Positions 16,980 through 25,917 of a stretch of DNA of 62,214 nt are shown piece after piece (within the stretch, counting starts at the first letter, position 1; each line of letters starts with the position of its first letter). The notes beneath the pieces are model-generated. The model was not told the DNA's origin and ran no database searches. It saw nothing but the letters and a program-made list of their open reading frames with translations. The position numbers and the translations under genes are program-made. The stretch comes from Bacteroidota bacterium (GTDB lineage Bacteria; Bacteroidota; Bacteroidia; Chitinophagales; Chitinophagaceae): positions 1 to 62,214 of the forward strand of contig JAEZZY010000083.1 in the NCBI GenBank assembly GCA_023418315.1, in the 5' to 3' direction.

Positions 16980-18398
16980 TTGGACAATCAACAACAACAA
17001 TTTCACCGTTCGCTTAGTCTTTTAGACGGCACACTCTTGGTTATCGGGTCTATGATCGGCTCGGGGATTTTCATTGTTAGCGCCGACATTACACGGCAAG
17101 TGGGCAGCGCCGGATGGGTCATCGCTGTGTGGGTCATTACCGGGCTGATGACCATGATAGCTGCTATCAGCTACGGCGAGCTGGGCGGTATGTTTCCCAA
17201 AGCCGGCGGGCAATATGTTTACCTAAAAGAAGCCTACAACAAGTTCATCGCCTTTCTCTATGGATGGAGCTTTTTTGCCGTGATACAAACCGGCACGATA
17301 GCAGCGGTGGGCGTGGCCTTCTCCAAATTTGCCGCCTATCTCATTCCTGTGGTAAGTGAGGATAATAAAATCTTCACCAGCAGCGGAGGCGGTTTTTCCA
17401 TATCCGTGGCGCAACTCGTATCTATAGGCATTATATTATTACTTACCTATAGCAATACCCGTGGCTTAAAAGGGGGAAAAATCATTCAGAACAGTTTTAC
17501 TACAGCTAAGCTGCTTTCTCTTTTCGGATTAATACTTGCCGGTTTTTTTGCGTTTAAGCCCGAAATATGGAGCGCCAACTGGGCTACGGGCTTTGAGGCT
17601 GCCAAAGAAGTATCGGAAGGAAACTGGGTAAGCATAAGCGGCGCAGCATTATTAGGCGGTATCGCCGCAGCCATGGTAGGCTCTCTCTTCAGCTCTGTAG
17701 CTTGGGAAAATGTAACCTTCATTGCCGGAGAAATGAAAAATCCGCAACGGAATATAGGGCTAAGCCTTTTCCTGGGAACGCTTATCGTTACTATCATTTA
17801 TGTAGCCGCAAACCTGGTTTATATAGCCGTTCTTCCTTTGCAGGATATAGCCCATGCACCGAAAGACAGGGTGGCGGTAGCCGCTTCGCAAATGATTTTC
17901 GGAAATATAGGCACCGCCATCATCGCCCTGATGATTATGGTTTCTACATTCGGCTGCAATAACGGATTGATATTAGCAGGAGCACGCGTCTATTACACGA
18001 TGGCGGAAGACGGGCTGTTCTTCAAAAAAGCAGGAACATTAAATAAACATGGTGTGCCTCAATGGGCTTTGTGGGCGCAATGCGTAGTCGCTTCCATCCT
18101 TTGCCTCAGCGGTAAATACGGCGATTTGCTGGATATGATTTCCTTTGTGGTGGTTATCTTTTATGTGCTGACCATAGCCGGCATCTTTATCCTCCGTGCT
18201 AAAAAACCCCATGCAGAAAGACCCTATAAAGCCTTCGGTTATCCGCTACTTCCGGCCTTGTATATTTTAATGGGTATCAGCTTTTGCATCTTGCTCATCA
18301 TTTACAAACCTCAGTTTACCTGGCCCGGGCTTATCATTGTACTTATAGGCATCCCTATCTATCTGCTCATGAACAGAGGAAACAAAAAAACGGAATGA
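16980..18398 (+). CDS. APC-family amino acid permease
   Basis: The 472-residue protein has about 12 membrane helices and the APC signature in helix 1, GSMIGSGIFIVSADI, where the backbone break binds the substrate's amino and carboxyl groups. FSSVAWENVTFIAGEMKNP near 240 matches helix 6-7. The start appears to be TTG at 16980: there is no ATG between the in-frame stop at 16965 and the first helix. The substrate is not predictable; likeness is to the LAT/YfnA-type exchangers. The stop overlaps the next gene's ATG (ATGA). Confidence 0.9.
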   Translation: MDNQQQQFHRSLSLLDGTLLVIGSMIGSGIFIVSADITRQVGSAGWVIAVWVITGLMTMIAAISYGELGGMFPKAGGQYVYLKEAYNKFIAFLYGWSFFAVIQTGTIAAVGVAFSKFAAYLIPVVSEDNKIFTSSGGGFSISVAQLVSIGIILLLTYSNTRGLKGGKIIQNSFTTAKLLSLFGLILAGFFAFKPEIWSANWATGFEAAKEVSEGNWVSISGAALLGGIAAAMVGSLFSSVAWENVTFIAGEMKNPQRNIGLSLFLGTLIVTIIYVAANLVYIAVLPLQDIAHAPKDRVAVAASQMIFGNIGTAIIALMIMVSTFGCNNGLILAGARVYYTMAEDGLFFKKAGTLNKHGVPQWALWAQCVVASILCLSGKYGDLLDMISFVVVIFYVLTIAGIFILRAKKPHAERPYKAFGYPLLPALYILMGISFCILLIIYKPQFTWPGLIIVLIGIPIYLLMNRGNKKTE

Positions 18399-19393
18399 AT
18401 TTAAAAGAATTAAAGGAACTGTTTCATAAAATGAATGCCCTGAAAGTAGTAGTGGTGGGCGATGTGATGCTGGACAACTACTGGTGGGGCGATGTAGAAC
18501 GTATTTCACCCGAAGGGCCTGTGCCCGTAGTGGCGCTTCATAAAAGGGAAAGCCGCTTGGGCGGCGCTGCCAATGTAGCGCTCAACTGTAAAGCCCTGGG
18601 CGCGCACGTAACACTGGCAAGCATTGTAGGAGAAGATAAAGAGGGTGCGCTGCTAATAAGCCTTGCCAATGATGCCGGCATAGATACCCGTCTGATTCAA
18701 ACGAGCGTGCACCGGCCGACCACCAGCAAAACCCGTGTCATCAGCCGCAATCAGCAGATGATGCGCTTGGATGAAGAAATAACGGATGAATTGTATGAGG
18801 AAGAAGAACACCCTTTTATAGATGCCGTGCTGAAGTTTATCCAGATTGAAAAACCGGATGTATTGATTTTTGAAGATTATAATAAAGGATTGCTAAAAGA
18901 AAATGTAATCGAACACATTACCGCACATTGTCTGGAAACGAATACCATCACCGCCGTTGATCCTAAGAAAAAGAATTTTTTATCATATAAAAACGTAACC
19001 ATCTTCAAGCCCAATCTGAAAGAAGTAAGAGAAGGATTGCACATCCCGCTGGAAGAAATAACCGATAAGGCGTTAAGGCAAGTGCATGAAAAACTCAGGG
19101 AGCAATTGCAGCATCAGATTACGTTCATTACCCTTTCGGAAAAAGGCGTTTTCTATAACAACGCCACCTCGTCCGGCATTATCCCTTCGCACCTGCGCAA
19201 TATAGCCGATGTATCCGGTGCGGGCGATACGGTCATCGCTACTGCTTCGTTAGTCTATGCCATCAGCCGGGATGTAGCGCTAATGGCGGCGGTTTCCAAT
19301 CTTGCAGGCGGGCTGGTATGCGAGCAGGTAGGCGTAGTGCCTATAAATAAGACCTTGCTGGAACAGGAAGCACAGATGCTGGTAAACAAGTAA
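18395..19393 (+). CDS. rfaE1: D-glycero-beta-D-manno-heptose-7-phosphate kinase (PfkB family)
   Basis: From ATG 18395 the protein has 332 residues. It shows the RfaE/HldE kinase features: VVVVGDVMLDNYWWGDVERISPE at 18-40, RLGGAANVA at 54-62 and the catalytic GAGDT at 275-279 with D278 as base. It makes the bisphosphate precursor of ADP-heptose for LPS core. The cytidylyltransferase-like half found in E. coli HldE is absent, so a separate rfaE2 is expected elsewhere. An ORF start at 18284 would lie inside the permease gene and is rejected; the ATGA overlap marks the true start. Confidence 0.93.
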   Translation: MNLKELKELFHKMNALKVVVVGDVMLDNYWWGDVERISPEGPVPVVALHKRESRLGGAANVALNCKALGAHVTLASIVGEDKEGALLISLANDAGIDTRLIQTSVHRPTTSKTRVISRNQQMMRLDEEITDELYEEEEHPFIDAVLKFIQIEKPDVLIFEDYNKGLLKENVIEHITAHCLETNTITAVDPKKKNFLSYKNVTIFKPNLKEVREGLHIPLEEITDKALRQVHEKLREQLQHQITFITLSEKGVFYNNATSSGIIPSHLRNIADVSGAGDTVIATASLVYAISRDVALMAAVSNLAGGLVCEQVGVVPINKTLLEQEAQMLVNK

Positions 19394-19429
19394 ATGTCGG
19401 ATTCGTTCGTCCAAACCTAATCCCTGCCT

Positions 19430-19437
19430 TATTTTTG
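19430..19437 (+). promoter_or_regulatory. Putative -7 box overlapping the start region of the DUF481-like gene
   Basis: TATTTTTG fits TAnnTTTG and ends just five bases before the ATG at 19443, so transcription would begin at or next to the start codon (leaderless mRNA). Confidence 0.45.
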
Positions 19438-19442
19438 CGCCT

Positions 19443-20180
19443 ATGATTACGCGGATAGTTTTTTGCATTTTTGTTTTTTCACTGATTCACCAACGGCTTA
19501 CAGCACAGTTTAACGATACTACGCATCACAAGATAAACGCCTCCTTCTCCGGCAATTTCAATCATATTTCAGACGGAGTTACGTATTTGCTCAACAACAG
19601 CCTCCAGTATGGATTTAAAGATAAAGACCTTGTACTGAACGCCGGGGCGAAATGGCTGTACGGAGCGAATCCGCAAAAGCAAACCAACAACGATTTCAAT
19701 GCCTCCTTAGATGGCAACCTTTATAAAACATTTCCGCATTTTTATTATTGGGGATTGCTCCATTTCACTTCCAGCTATTCCCTGCGCATCAATCAGCAAA
19801 CACAAGCCGGCGCCGGCGTAGCTTACCGGTTCATAGATAAAAAAGACATGATGCTCAGCATCAGCGACGGCTTTTTGTATGAATATAGCAATATTATCAA
19901 CGAAGAGAGCAACAATTTCGTTTATGAAACAGTACGCAATTCGCTAAGGCTACAGTACCGCTATTCTTACCGCGACCGCATACATTACCGGTTCACCGGT
20001 TTCTACCAGCCCTCTTTGCAGTATGGGAATGATTATATCGTTTCTGTGGTAAGCAGCGTGAATGTGAAATTGTGGAAATGGCTGGCAGCGAATGCATCCT
20101 TTACCTACAATAAAATCACCCGCACAGATAGGGAAAACCTGCTAATCACATACGGCATCGTGGCGGAGCGTTTTTTCTGA
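19443..20180 (+). CDS. DUF481-like outer-membrane beta-barrel protein
   Basis: The 245-residue protein has a signal peptide (cleavage near RLTAQ, residue 22) followed by alternating amphipathic strands typical of a 12-ish-strand barrel, for example NNSLQYGFKDKDLVLNAGAKWL and LRLQYRYSYRDRIHYRFTGF. It ends in phenylalanine, the usual barrel assembly signal. DUF481 proteins have no settled function. The start is fixed by the signal peptide. Confidence 0.75.
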   Translation: MITRIVFCIFVFSLIHQRLTAQFNDTTHHKINASFSGNFNHISDGVTYLLNNSLQYGFKDKDLVLNAGAKWLYGANPQKQTNNDFNASLDGNLYKTFPHFYYWGLLHFTSSYSLRINQQTQAGAGVAYRFIDKKDMMLSISDGFLYEYSNIINEESNNFVYETVRNSLRLQYRYSYRDRIHYRFTGFYQPSLQYGNDYIVSVVSSVNVKLWKWLAANASFTYNKITRTDRENLLITYGIVAERFF

Positions 20181-20209
20181 CCGGATTTCTGATGATCATA
20201 CAAAATGAA

Positions 20210-20231
20210 GAACCGCCCAGAAGAGCGGTTC
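20210..20231. terminator. Probable bidirectional terminator between convergent genes
   Basis: GAACCGC (20210-20216) pairs with GCGGTTC (20225-20231) across an 8-base loop. It lies between the DUF481-like gene and the convergent carbonic anhydrase gene. The T-runs on either side are weak (GTTTGTGT rightward, TTCATTTTG leftward). Confidence 0.5.
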
Positions 20232-20278
20232 CGTTTGTGTCCCCCCTTTATTTGAAACACAAAAGCTAAACATGATTC

Positions 20279-20956
20279 TTACTGCGCTGTGGCGATTATT
20301 TTATCGGGTCGTTCTACCTCCATTGTATCGGCTACGATTAAATCATAAAAATTAACCCAACCCGTAGCCACATTGTACATGGCGGGTACGATACCTATTT
20401 TCCCTTCTTGGATGAGCGTGCGGATGGTTTCACTTTCTGACAAGATTCGCGTTACGCTGTTTTGCACATTGAGGCGTGCCACTTCATTTACGAAAGCTGC
20501 ATTGCTGCTATTCCTGTTTTCGGTAAACGTTTTCTCCGATTCGATGGCCGGTTTTATTTTGTCAATAACGGTAGTAAGGCAGCCACTTCTTACATCATCG
20601 CAAGCGCCTTTTATAGCACCGCAACCTGTATGCCCCAGCACTACGATGAGGCTGGTGCCGGCAAATGCTACGGCGTATTCTATACTCCCCAAGATGCTGT
20701 CTGAAATGACATTGCCCGCTATGCGCACACTAAAAAGCGCACCCAGCCCCTGGTCGAAAATCAACTCTACGGAGGTGCGGCTATCCATGCAGCTTAGGAT
20801 TACTGCCGGTGGTTGCTGACCGTCTTTCGTGGCATCTACTTGTTTTATAAAATCGTGCGAAGTCCGTAAATTATTGACAAAACGAAAATTACCTTCTTTC
20901 AATTGCCGCAGCACATTGCTTGCGTTGTTGTTTATGGAATGATTGTTCGTTGGCAT
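20279..20956 (-). CDS. Beta-class carbonic anhydrase
   Basis: The 225-residue protein has the full zinc site of beta carbonic anhydrases: C56, D58 and R60 in CMDSR, and H109 and C112 in GHTGC. It interconverts CO2 and bicarbonate in the cytoplasm. It follows a SulP transporter by 32 bases on the same strand, so the pair is likely one operon supplying and converting bicarbonate. Confidence 0.96.
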   Translation of the reverse strand: MPTNNHSINNNASNVLRQLKEGNFRFVNNLRTSHDFIKQVDATKDGQQPPAVILSCMDSRTSVELIFDQGLGALFSVRIAGNVISDSILGSIEYAVAFAGTSLIVVLGHTGCGAIKGACDDVRSGCLTTVIDKIKPAIESEKTFTENRNSSNAAFVNEVARLNVQNSVTRILSESETIRTLIQEGKIGIVPAMYNVATGWVNFYDLIVADTMEVERPDKIIATAQ

Positions 20957-20988
20957 TTTTCTGCTTTTAAAAAGTGATAACGTTAATT

Positions 20989-22689
20989 TTAGCGCAAGGG
21001 ATTCGTATTTGAAGAGTCGTCTAACTGCTTTAGTAGCTTTTTATAATCGCCTGCGGAGCGTTGCGGAGCATTCGTTACATCATTATTATCCATGAGTGCG
21101 GATACAAGTTCCGACTCGCTTTTTGCTTCGGGTATTTTATAAATATCCCTAAAGCCTACCAATGAGATTTGAACATTTTTGGAAGGTGCTCTGGAGATGC
21201 TAAAATCTTTAATAATGTCCAGCACATCAAAATCTATATACTCCGTTTGCGAAGCGTCAATAATCACATGGCTGCCTTCCGGAAGTTTTTCCAGCGTGGT
21301 TTTAATACTCGCTTTATTTAAGAAGGAAACCTCTTGTGCCAGCGAAAGTTTGATTAATTCGCCATTATCAAAACGGCTTCTGTGGAAGTAATAAGATACG
21401 CGCATATTCTGACGAAGAATATAGAAAATGCTGACCACAAGACCTAAGGCGACACCTTTCAGCAGATCGGTGAGTACCACCGCTACAACCGTTACTATAA
21501 ACGGTACAAACTGCGTAATTCCGCCTTGCTTCCACAAATGTTTGAAAATTTTGGGATTGCAAAGTTTATAGCCTGTGATGATAAGAATAGCCGCCAGCGA
21601 TGCCAAAGGAATATGATTGAGCAAAGCGGGGATAAAGGCTACGCATACCAGCAGCATAGAGCCGTGTACCATAGTAGAGAGCTTGCTACGCGCCCCTGCA
21701 TTTATATTGGCAGAAGAGCGTACAATCACGGAAGTAACGGGAAGCGCTCCTATAAGCCCCGCCAGCAAATTGCCGATACCTTGTGCGCGTAGCTCCGCAT
21801 TGCCCGAGGTAAACCGCTTATAAGGATCCAGCTTATCCGTAGCTTCTATACAAAGCAGCGTTTCTATAGAGGCTACAATGGCGATAACGACACCTGTTTG
21901 CCATACTACCGGATTGGTAAAACCGCTAAAATCGGGCAGGCGGTAATTATTCAGATATTCGTTGAAACCGGATGCTACGGGAAGGTTTACAAGATGCTCG
22001 CTCGTGAGCGCCAGGCTGCTGCCTATGCCTTTCAAAAATTCATTGATAAGCACACCTGCCAACACCGCCACCAGACCGCCGGGCAGCCATTGTATTTTTT
22101 TTGCAAAAGGCAATTGCCAAACCAGCAAAAGCGTGATGGAAACAAGAGCTATAAGTACCGCGCCGGGGTGTATATGCCCTATGGTATGGAAGATAGAATT
22201 GATGACATTATCATTATGAGGATCTGCCTGAAAAACACCGTTGAAAAAATCGCCTATATTGTCTTTATCGTAGCCCACGGCATGGGGCAGTTCTTTTAAG
22301 ATGATGATAATACCGATGGCTGCCAGCATTCCTTCTATTACGGAAGAAGGCACATAATTGCTGATGCCCCCTGCTTTGGCTATGCCTAAAATAAGCTGGA
22401 TTACCCCGGCAATCACTACGGCACATAAAAACAATTCAAAACTCCCTAAGGTGGTGATAGCCCCGGCTACAATAGCGGTAAGCCCTGCCGCAGGACCGGA
22501 AACACTAAGGTGCGATTTGCTGAAAAATCCCACCACCAAGCCGCCTATAATACCGGCATTGATGCCTGCTATCAGCGGTGCGCCGCAGGCAAGGGCTATG
22601 CCTAAACATAATGGTACGGCAATGAGAAATACGACAAGACCGGACGTAACATCAGATTTTACATTGCCAAATAACTTAGTTTGACTCAT
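20989..22689 (-). CDS. SulP-family anion transporter with STAS domain (probable bicarbonate uptake)
   Basis: Starting at ATG 22689 gives 566 residues: 10 or more membrane helices (beginning VKSDVTSGLVVFLIAVPLCL), then a C-terminal STAS domain (about 440-545, EGSHVIIDASQTEYIDFDVL). SulP proteins carry sulfate, bicarbonate or other anions. The carbonic anhydrase gene just downstream points to bicarbonate, as in BicA-type systems; this is inference from context. The extra 21 residues of the longer frame do not fit the family. Confidence 0.92.
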   Translation of the reverse strand: MSQTKLFGNVKSDVTSGLVVFLIAVPLCLGIALACGAPLIAGINAGIIGGLVVGFFSKSHLSVSGPAAGLTAIVAGAITTLGSFELFLCAVVIAGVIQLILGIAKAGGISNYVPSSVIEGMLAAIGIIIILKELPHAVGYDKDNIGDFFNGVFQADPHNDNVINSIFHTIGHIHPGAVLIALVSITLLLVWQLPFAKKIQWLPGGLVAVLAGVLINEFLKGIGSSLALTSEHLVNLPVASGFNEYLNNYRLPDFSGFTNPVVWQTGVVIAIVASIETLLCIEATDKLDPYKRFTSGNAELRAQGIGNLLAGLIGALPVTSVIVRSSANINAGARSKLSTMVHGSMLLVCVAFIPALLNHIPLASLAAILIITGYKLCNPKIFKHLWKQGGITQFVPFIVTVVAVVLTDLLKGVALGLVVSIFYILRQNMRVSYYFHRSRFDNGELIKLSLAQEVSFLNKASIKTTLEKLPEGSHVIIDASQTEYIDFDVLDIIKDFSISRAPSKNVQISLVGFRDIYKIPEAKSESELVSALMDNNDVTNAPQRSAGDYKKLLKQLDDSSNTNPLR

Positions 22690-22857
22690 GAAATAATTTA
22701 ATTTGATAAAATGAAGAATAATTCCGCCAAAGAAGTAAACCTGCTTTAGCAAGGATAAACATCGGAGATAGTGTATGTGCTACAGCATAAGGCGAATACC
22801 TTTACGATGCACATAACCTATGCCGAAGAAAGAAACCCGGAACCCGGCAAAATATGC

Positions 22858-23169
22858 CTAACAGTTTGGAGGCGGTGTAGGAATATCCGGTATGAAGCCC
22901 ATCGGCAGTTTTTCTGCCATGGAAAGTGCTACGGATAAACTGTTGTTGTAAAATACTATACGGGAAAGATGCCCGTCGGAAAGTCCGTTGTCGAGGAAAT
23001 CATTGAATTTGCCCAGCTTGGAGTTGGTGTTATCACCTTTGGCACCGCAGGTATGTGCTTCCTCCTCCGTCATTTGCCCTTTAAACAAAATCGCTCCTAT
23101 CTCTTTTACAGGCAACATCTGAAAAGAAAAAGTAAACAAGAATATGTAAGCAATCAGCTGCCTCATCAA
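22858..23169 (-). CDS. Small secreted or membrane-anchored protein of unknown function
   Basis: The 103-residue protein starts with a hydrophobic segment (LIAYIFLFTFSFQML), followed by PVKEIGAILFKGQMTEEE, a soluble middle and a proline-rich end (IPDIPTPPPNC). The opening resembles short hypothetical proteins seen repeatedly in Chitinophagaceae genomes, but I know no function. It is a lone gene, divergent from the TPR gene. Signal peptide cleavage is not obvious, so it may remain membrane-bound. Confidence 0.65.
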   Translation of the reverse strand: MMRQLIAYIFLFTFSFQMLPVKEIGAILFKGQMTEEEAHTCGAKGDNTNSKLGKFNDFLDNGLSDGHLSRIVFYNNSLSVALSMAEKLPMGFIPDIPTPPPNC

Positions 23170-23265
23170 CGCAACAAAATAAACGTAAAAACATCAAACT
23201 CGGTTTAAAATCTCTATAATTATATGTTAAGCCAATATAGCTTTTACAATTACGGTTAATAAAGA

Positions 23266-23273
23266 TATTTTTG
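23266..23273 (+). promoter_or_regulatory. Putative -7 box of the TPR gene
   Basis: TATTTTTG fits TAnnTTTG, 38 bases before the start at 23312. Confidence 0.5.
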
Positions 23274-23311
23274 CAAGGAATTAAAGGGGCATTCCCTGCC
23301 GATTATTTTCC

Positions 23312-24412
23312 ATGCTATACAATTATTTCAAATTTTTTTGCTGGTTATTGATTCTTCCGTTAAAAGGAATTTCGCAAACTACGATCTGGTCATCGCCGGA
23401 GGTAGAACAAATGTATGCCCAGGCAAAAGACTATCTCTCCAAAGGCGGAGTGAAACAATCCATCGTGCTGCTACAGCAAGCTATCCAACTGGATCCCCAT
23501 GTGATGGTCTTGCATCGTGATCTTGCTTATTGCTACAACCTCATAGGCGACCATGCCGCCGCCTACCGCACCATAGAACCGGTTATAGACAATGCACCGG
23601 CTGACGAACAATCTTATTACATAGCCGGTAGCGCTCTAAACGGCATGGGCGAAAAAAAGAAAGCAAAAAGAACCTTTGATAAAGGCATAAAACTATATCC
23701 CCATTCGGGAATGCTTTTTTGTGAATTGGGAAAATACTACAGCGATAACAACGACCCAGAATACGCTCTCCGTTCCTGGCTGGACGGCATCGAAGGAGCA
23801 CCTTCTTATCACCTCAACTACTATGAAGCGGCAAGAGCCTATGCTGCTACCGACCAACCGCTGTGGACAATTCTCTATGGTGAAATCTTCATCAATATGG
23901 AAAAAGAAACTCCAAGAAGCACCGATGCCCGCCGGCTGATGATGATGGCTTACACCAAACTATTTAACACCATCGGCACGGGCTACATACCGAAATACGG
24001 TGGAACAAAAAGCACTACCGCCGCCCCTCAAAAACAGGATTTTGAAAATGCCGTGATGGATTTGTTGCTACAATTAGCGCCGGTGATGAGCGATGGCATC
24101 ACTACGGACAATCTTATTATGCTGCGCACCCGTTTTGTGATGGATTGGATGAGTCATTACGCTGCAAAGTTTCCTTTCAGCTTGTTTACTTATCACGACA
24201 GATTGCTGAGAGACGGACAGTTTGATGCCTATAACCAATGGCTTTTCGGAGCAGCAGAAAATCAGGCTTTGTTTAAAAGCTGGACTCAATTCAACCCCAA
24301 CGCCATCCCCGGTATCACCGCCTGGATGCAGCAGAATCGCTACTACCCTACCGCTTCCGATTTTTATAACAATAAAGAAATAGGTAACCTTTTTTCCAAG
24401 AAAAAGAAATAG
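23312..24412 (+). CDS. Secreted tetratricopeptide-repeat protein
   Basis: The 366-residue protein has a signal peptide (cleavage near KGISQ, residue 21). Between about 30 and 200 are TPR-like helical pairs (MYAQAKDYLSKGGVKQSIVL, HRDLAYCYNLIGDHAAAYRT, AGSALNGMGEKKKAKRTFDK, CELGKYYSDNNDPEYALRSW). The C-terminal 160 residues are helical without a recognised domain. TPR arrays hold protein partners together; here it would act in the periplasm. No operon partner is close enough to name one. Confidence 0.85.
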   Translation: MLYNYFKFFCWLLILPLKGISQTTIWSSPEVEQMYAQAKDYLSKGGVKQSIVLLQQAIQLDPHVMVLHRDLAYCYNLIGDHAAAYRTIEPVIDNAPADEQSYYIAGSALNGMGEKKKAKRTFDKGIKLYPHSGMLFCELGKYYSDNNDPEYALRSWLDGIEGAPSYHLNYYEAARAYAATDQPLWTILYGEIFINMEKETPRSTDARRLMMMAYTKLFNTIGTGYIPKYGGTKSTTAAPQKQDFENAVMDLLLQLAPVMSDGITTDNLIMLRTRFVMDWMSHYAAKFPFSLFTYHDRLLRDGQFDAYNQWLFGAAENQALFKSWTQFNPNAIPGITAWMQQNRYYPTASDFYNNKEIGNLFSKKKK

Positions 24413-24489
24413 CGCGGGCCGAATCGGCAACGAGAGCCTATAAACGTTAAAAATAAAAAGAATCCACCTGGCTATAGCTGCAAATGCGC

Positions 24490-24497
24490 TATTTTTG
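24490..24497 (+). promoter_or_regulatory. Putative -7 box of the SurA-like gene
   Basis: TATTTTTG fits TAnnTTTG and is 16 bases before ATG 24514. It lies within the longer reading frame that begins at 24484, which supports the later start. Confidence 0.5.
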
Positions 24498-24513
24498 CCT
24501 CTTTGCACCATCT

Positions 24514-25911
24514 ATGAACATCGCCGTACACCAGTTTTCCAAAGCTATATTTTCCCTGTTTTGTCTGTTTGTTTTATCATCTTCCGGCTATGCCCAGGTG
24601 GAGCCTAAAGGAGATAAAATAATAGCCGTTGTAGGCAAAAACCGCATTATCCTAAACTCCGAATTAGAAGCTGCGTTTACCCAAGCCAAGCTCAATGAAG
24701 GCAATATAGATGCGAATGACAGCTTGAAAGCATTGATATTACAGCAACTGGTGCTGCAAAAAATACTTGCAGAACAAGCGGAGCGCGACAGCTTGCTGGT
24801 ATCGGATGAAGAAGTAGAAGGCACGATAGAAAACAAACTGCGCTACTACATTCGCCAGTACGGCTCCAAAGAAAAACTGGAGCAGGCTACCGGCAAAACC
24901 GTGTATCAACTGAAAGAAGAAAACAAAGATGTAATCCGCGAAACCCTGATGGCGGAGCGTATGCAGAACAAAGTGATGGAGAATGTAAAAATTACCCCTT
25001 CCGAAGTAAAAGCTTTCTATGAACAAATCCCCAAAGACAGCCTGCCTTTTTTCCCGGCTATTGTAGAAATCGGACAGATAGTGATAGACCCGCCGGTGAG
25101 CAAAGAACTGGATGACCTGGCAAAGAACGACTTGGAAAACATACGGAAGCAGATTGTGCAGGAAGGAAAAAGCTTTGAAATGATGGCGGGCATTTATAGC
25201 CAGGACCCGGGCAGCCGTGATAATGGCGGACGCTACAATGATGTAACCCGCAACGGAGGCTGGGCGCCGGAGTTCGTAGCCGCTGCTTTCAAATTGCAAA
25301 ACGGCGAAGTATCGCCCGTAATCAAAACCCAGTTCGGCTACCACATCATCCAAATGATCCAACGCAAAGGCGAGCAGGCAGACCTCCGGCATATCCTCAT
25401 CATGCCGCAAAAAACCAGCGCCGATTATGAAGCGGCTATGACTCGTTTAGACAGTATCCGGACGAATGTGCTGCTCCCTCATAAAATGAGTTTTGCCGAA
25501 GCCGTAGGTAAATTTTCTACCGATGAAAATGCCAAGATGACCGGAGGTATGATCCTCAATCCGGAAACCGGCGCTTCAGAAATCGAAATTGCCAACCTCG
25601 ACCCACAAATGGTGCTGATACTGGATACATTAAAACCCGGCATGTATTCCGCCCCGCAAATTTTTCAAGACGAACGCGGCAACCAATCCACCAGAATCGT
25701 TTATTTAAAAACCAGAACGGAGCCCCACAAAGCCAATCTGGAAGATGATTATAGCAAAATACAAAACGTAGCCTTAGGTCAGAAAAAAGCAATGAAGCTA
25801 AATGAGTGGGTAAAAGACCGTATGCCTAACGCCTACATCCGCATAGCACCTGAATACGCTAAAAGCAGTGTATTCAACGGTTGGAAACTTGCGAAAAATA
25901 CCCCGAACTAA
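24514..25911 (+). CDS. SurA-like periplasmic peptidyl-prolyl isomerase
   Basis: From ATG 24514 there are 465 residues with a signal peptide (cleavage near GYAQ, residue 28). A SurA N-terminal helical domain follows (DKIIAVVGKNRIILNSELEA), then two parvulin-type domains: about 180-280, ending FGYHIIQMIQRKG, and about 285-390, beginning ADLRHILIMPQ. SurA proteins escort outer-membrane proteins through the periplasm. It shares this role with the OmpH-like protein upstream and the BamA-like protein downstream in the window. The 3' end is only six bases from the convergent epimerase gene. Confidence 0.9.
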   Translation: MNIAVHQFSKAIFSLFCLFVLSSSGYAQVEPKGDKIIAVVGKNRIILNSELEAAFTQAKLNEGNIDANDSLKALILQQLVLQKILAEQAERDSLLVSDEEVEGTIENKLRYYIRQYGSKEKLEQATGKTVYQLKEENKDVIRETLMAERMQNKVMENVKITPSEVKAFYEQIPKDSLPFFPAIVEIGQIVIDPPVSKELDDLAKNDLENIRKQIVQEGKSFEMMAGIYSQDPGSRDNGGRYNDVTRNGGWAPEFVAAAFKLQNGEVSPVIKTQFGYHIIQMIQRKGEQADLRHILIMPQKTSADYEAAMTRLDSIRTNVLLPHKMSFAEAVGKFSTDENAKMTGGMILNPETGASEIEIANLDPQMVLILDTLKPGMYSAPQIFQDERGNQSTRIVYLKTRTEPHKANLEDDYSKIQNVALGQKKAMKLNEWVKDRMPNAYIRIAPEYAKSSVFNGWKLAKNTPN

Positions 25912-25917
25912 GGCTTT

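Noticed and set aside
24484..24513. Longer N-terminus for the SurA-like protein
   Set aside because: The extra codons overlap a good -7 promoter box and would spoil the signal peptide.
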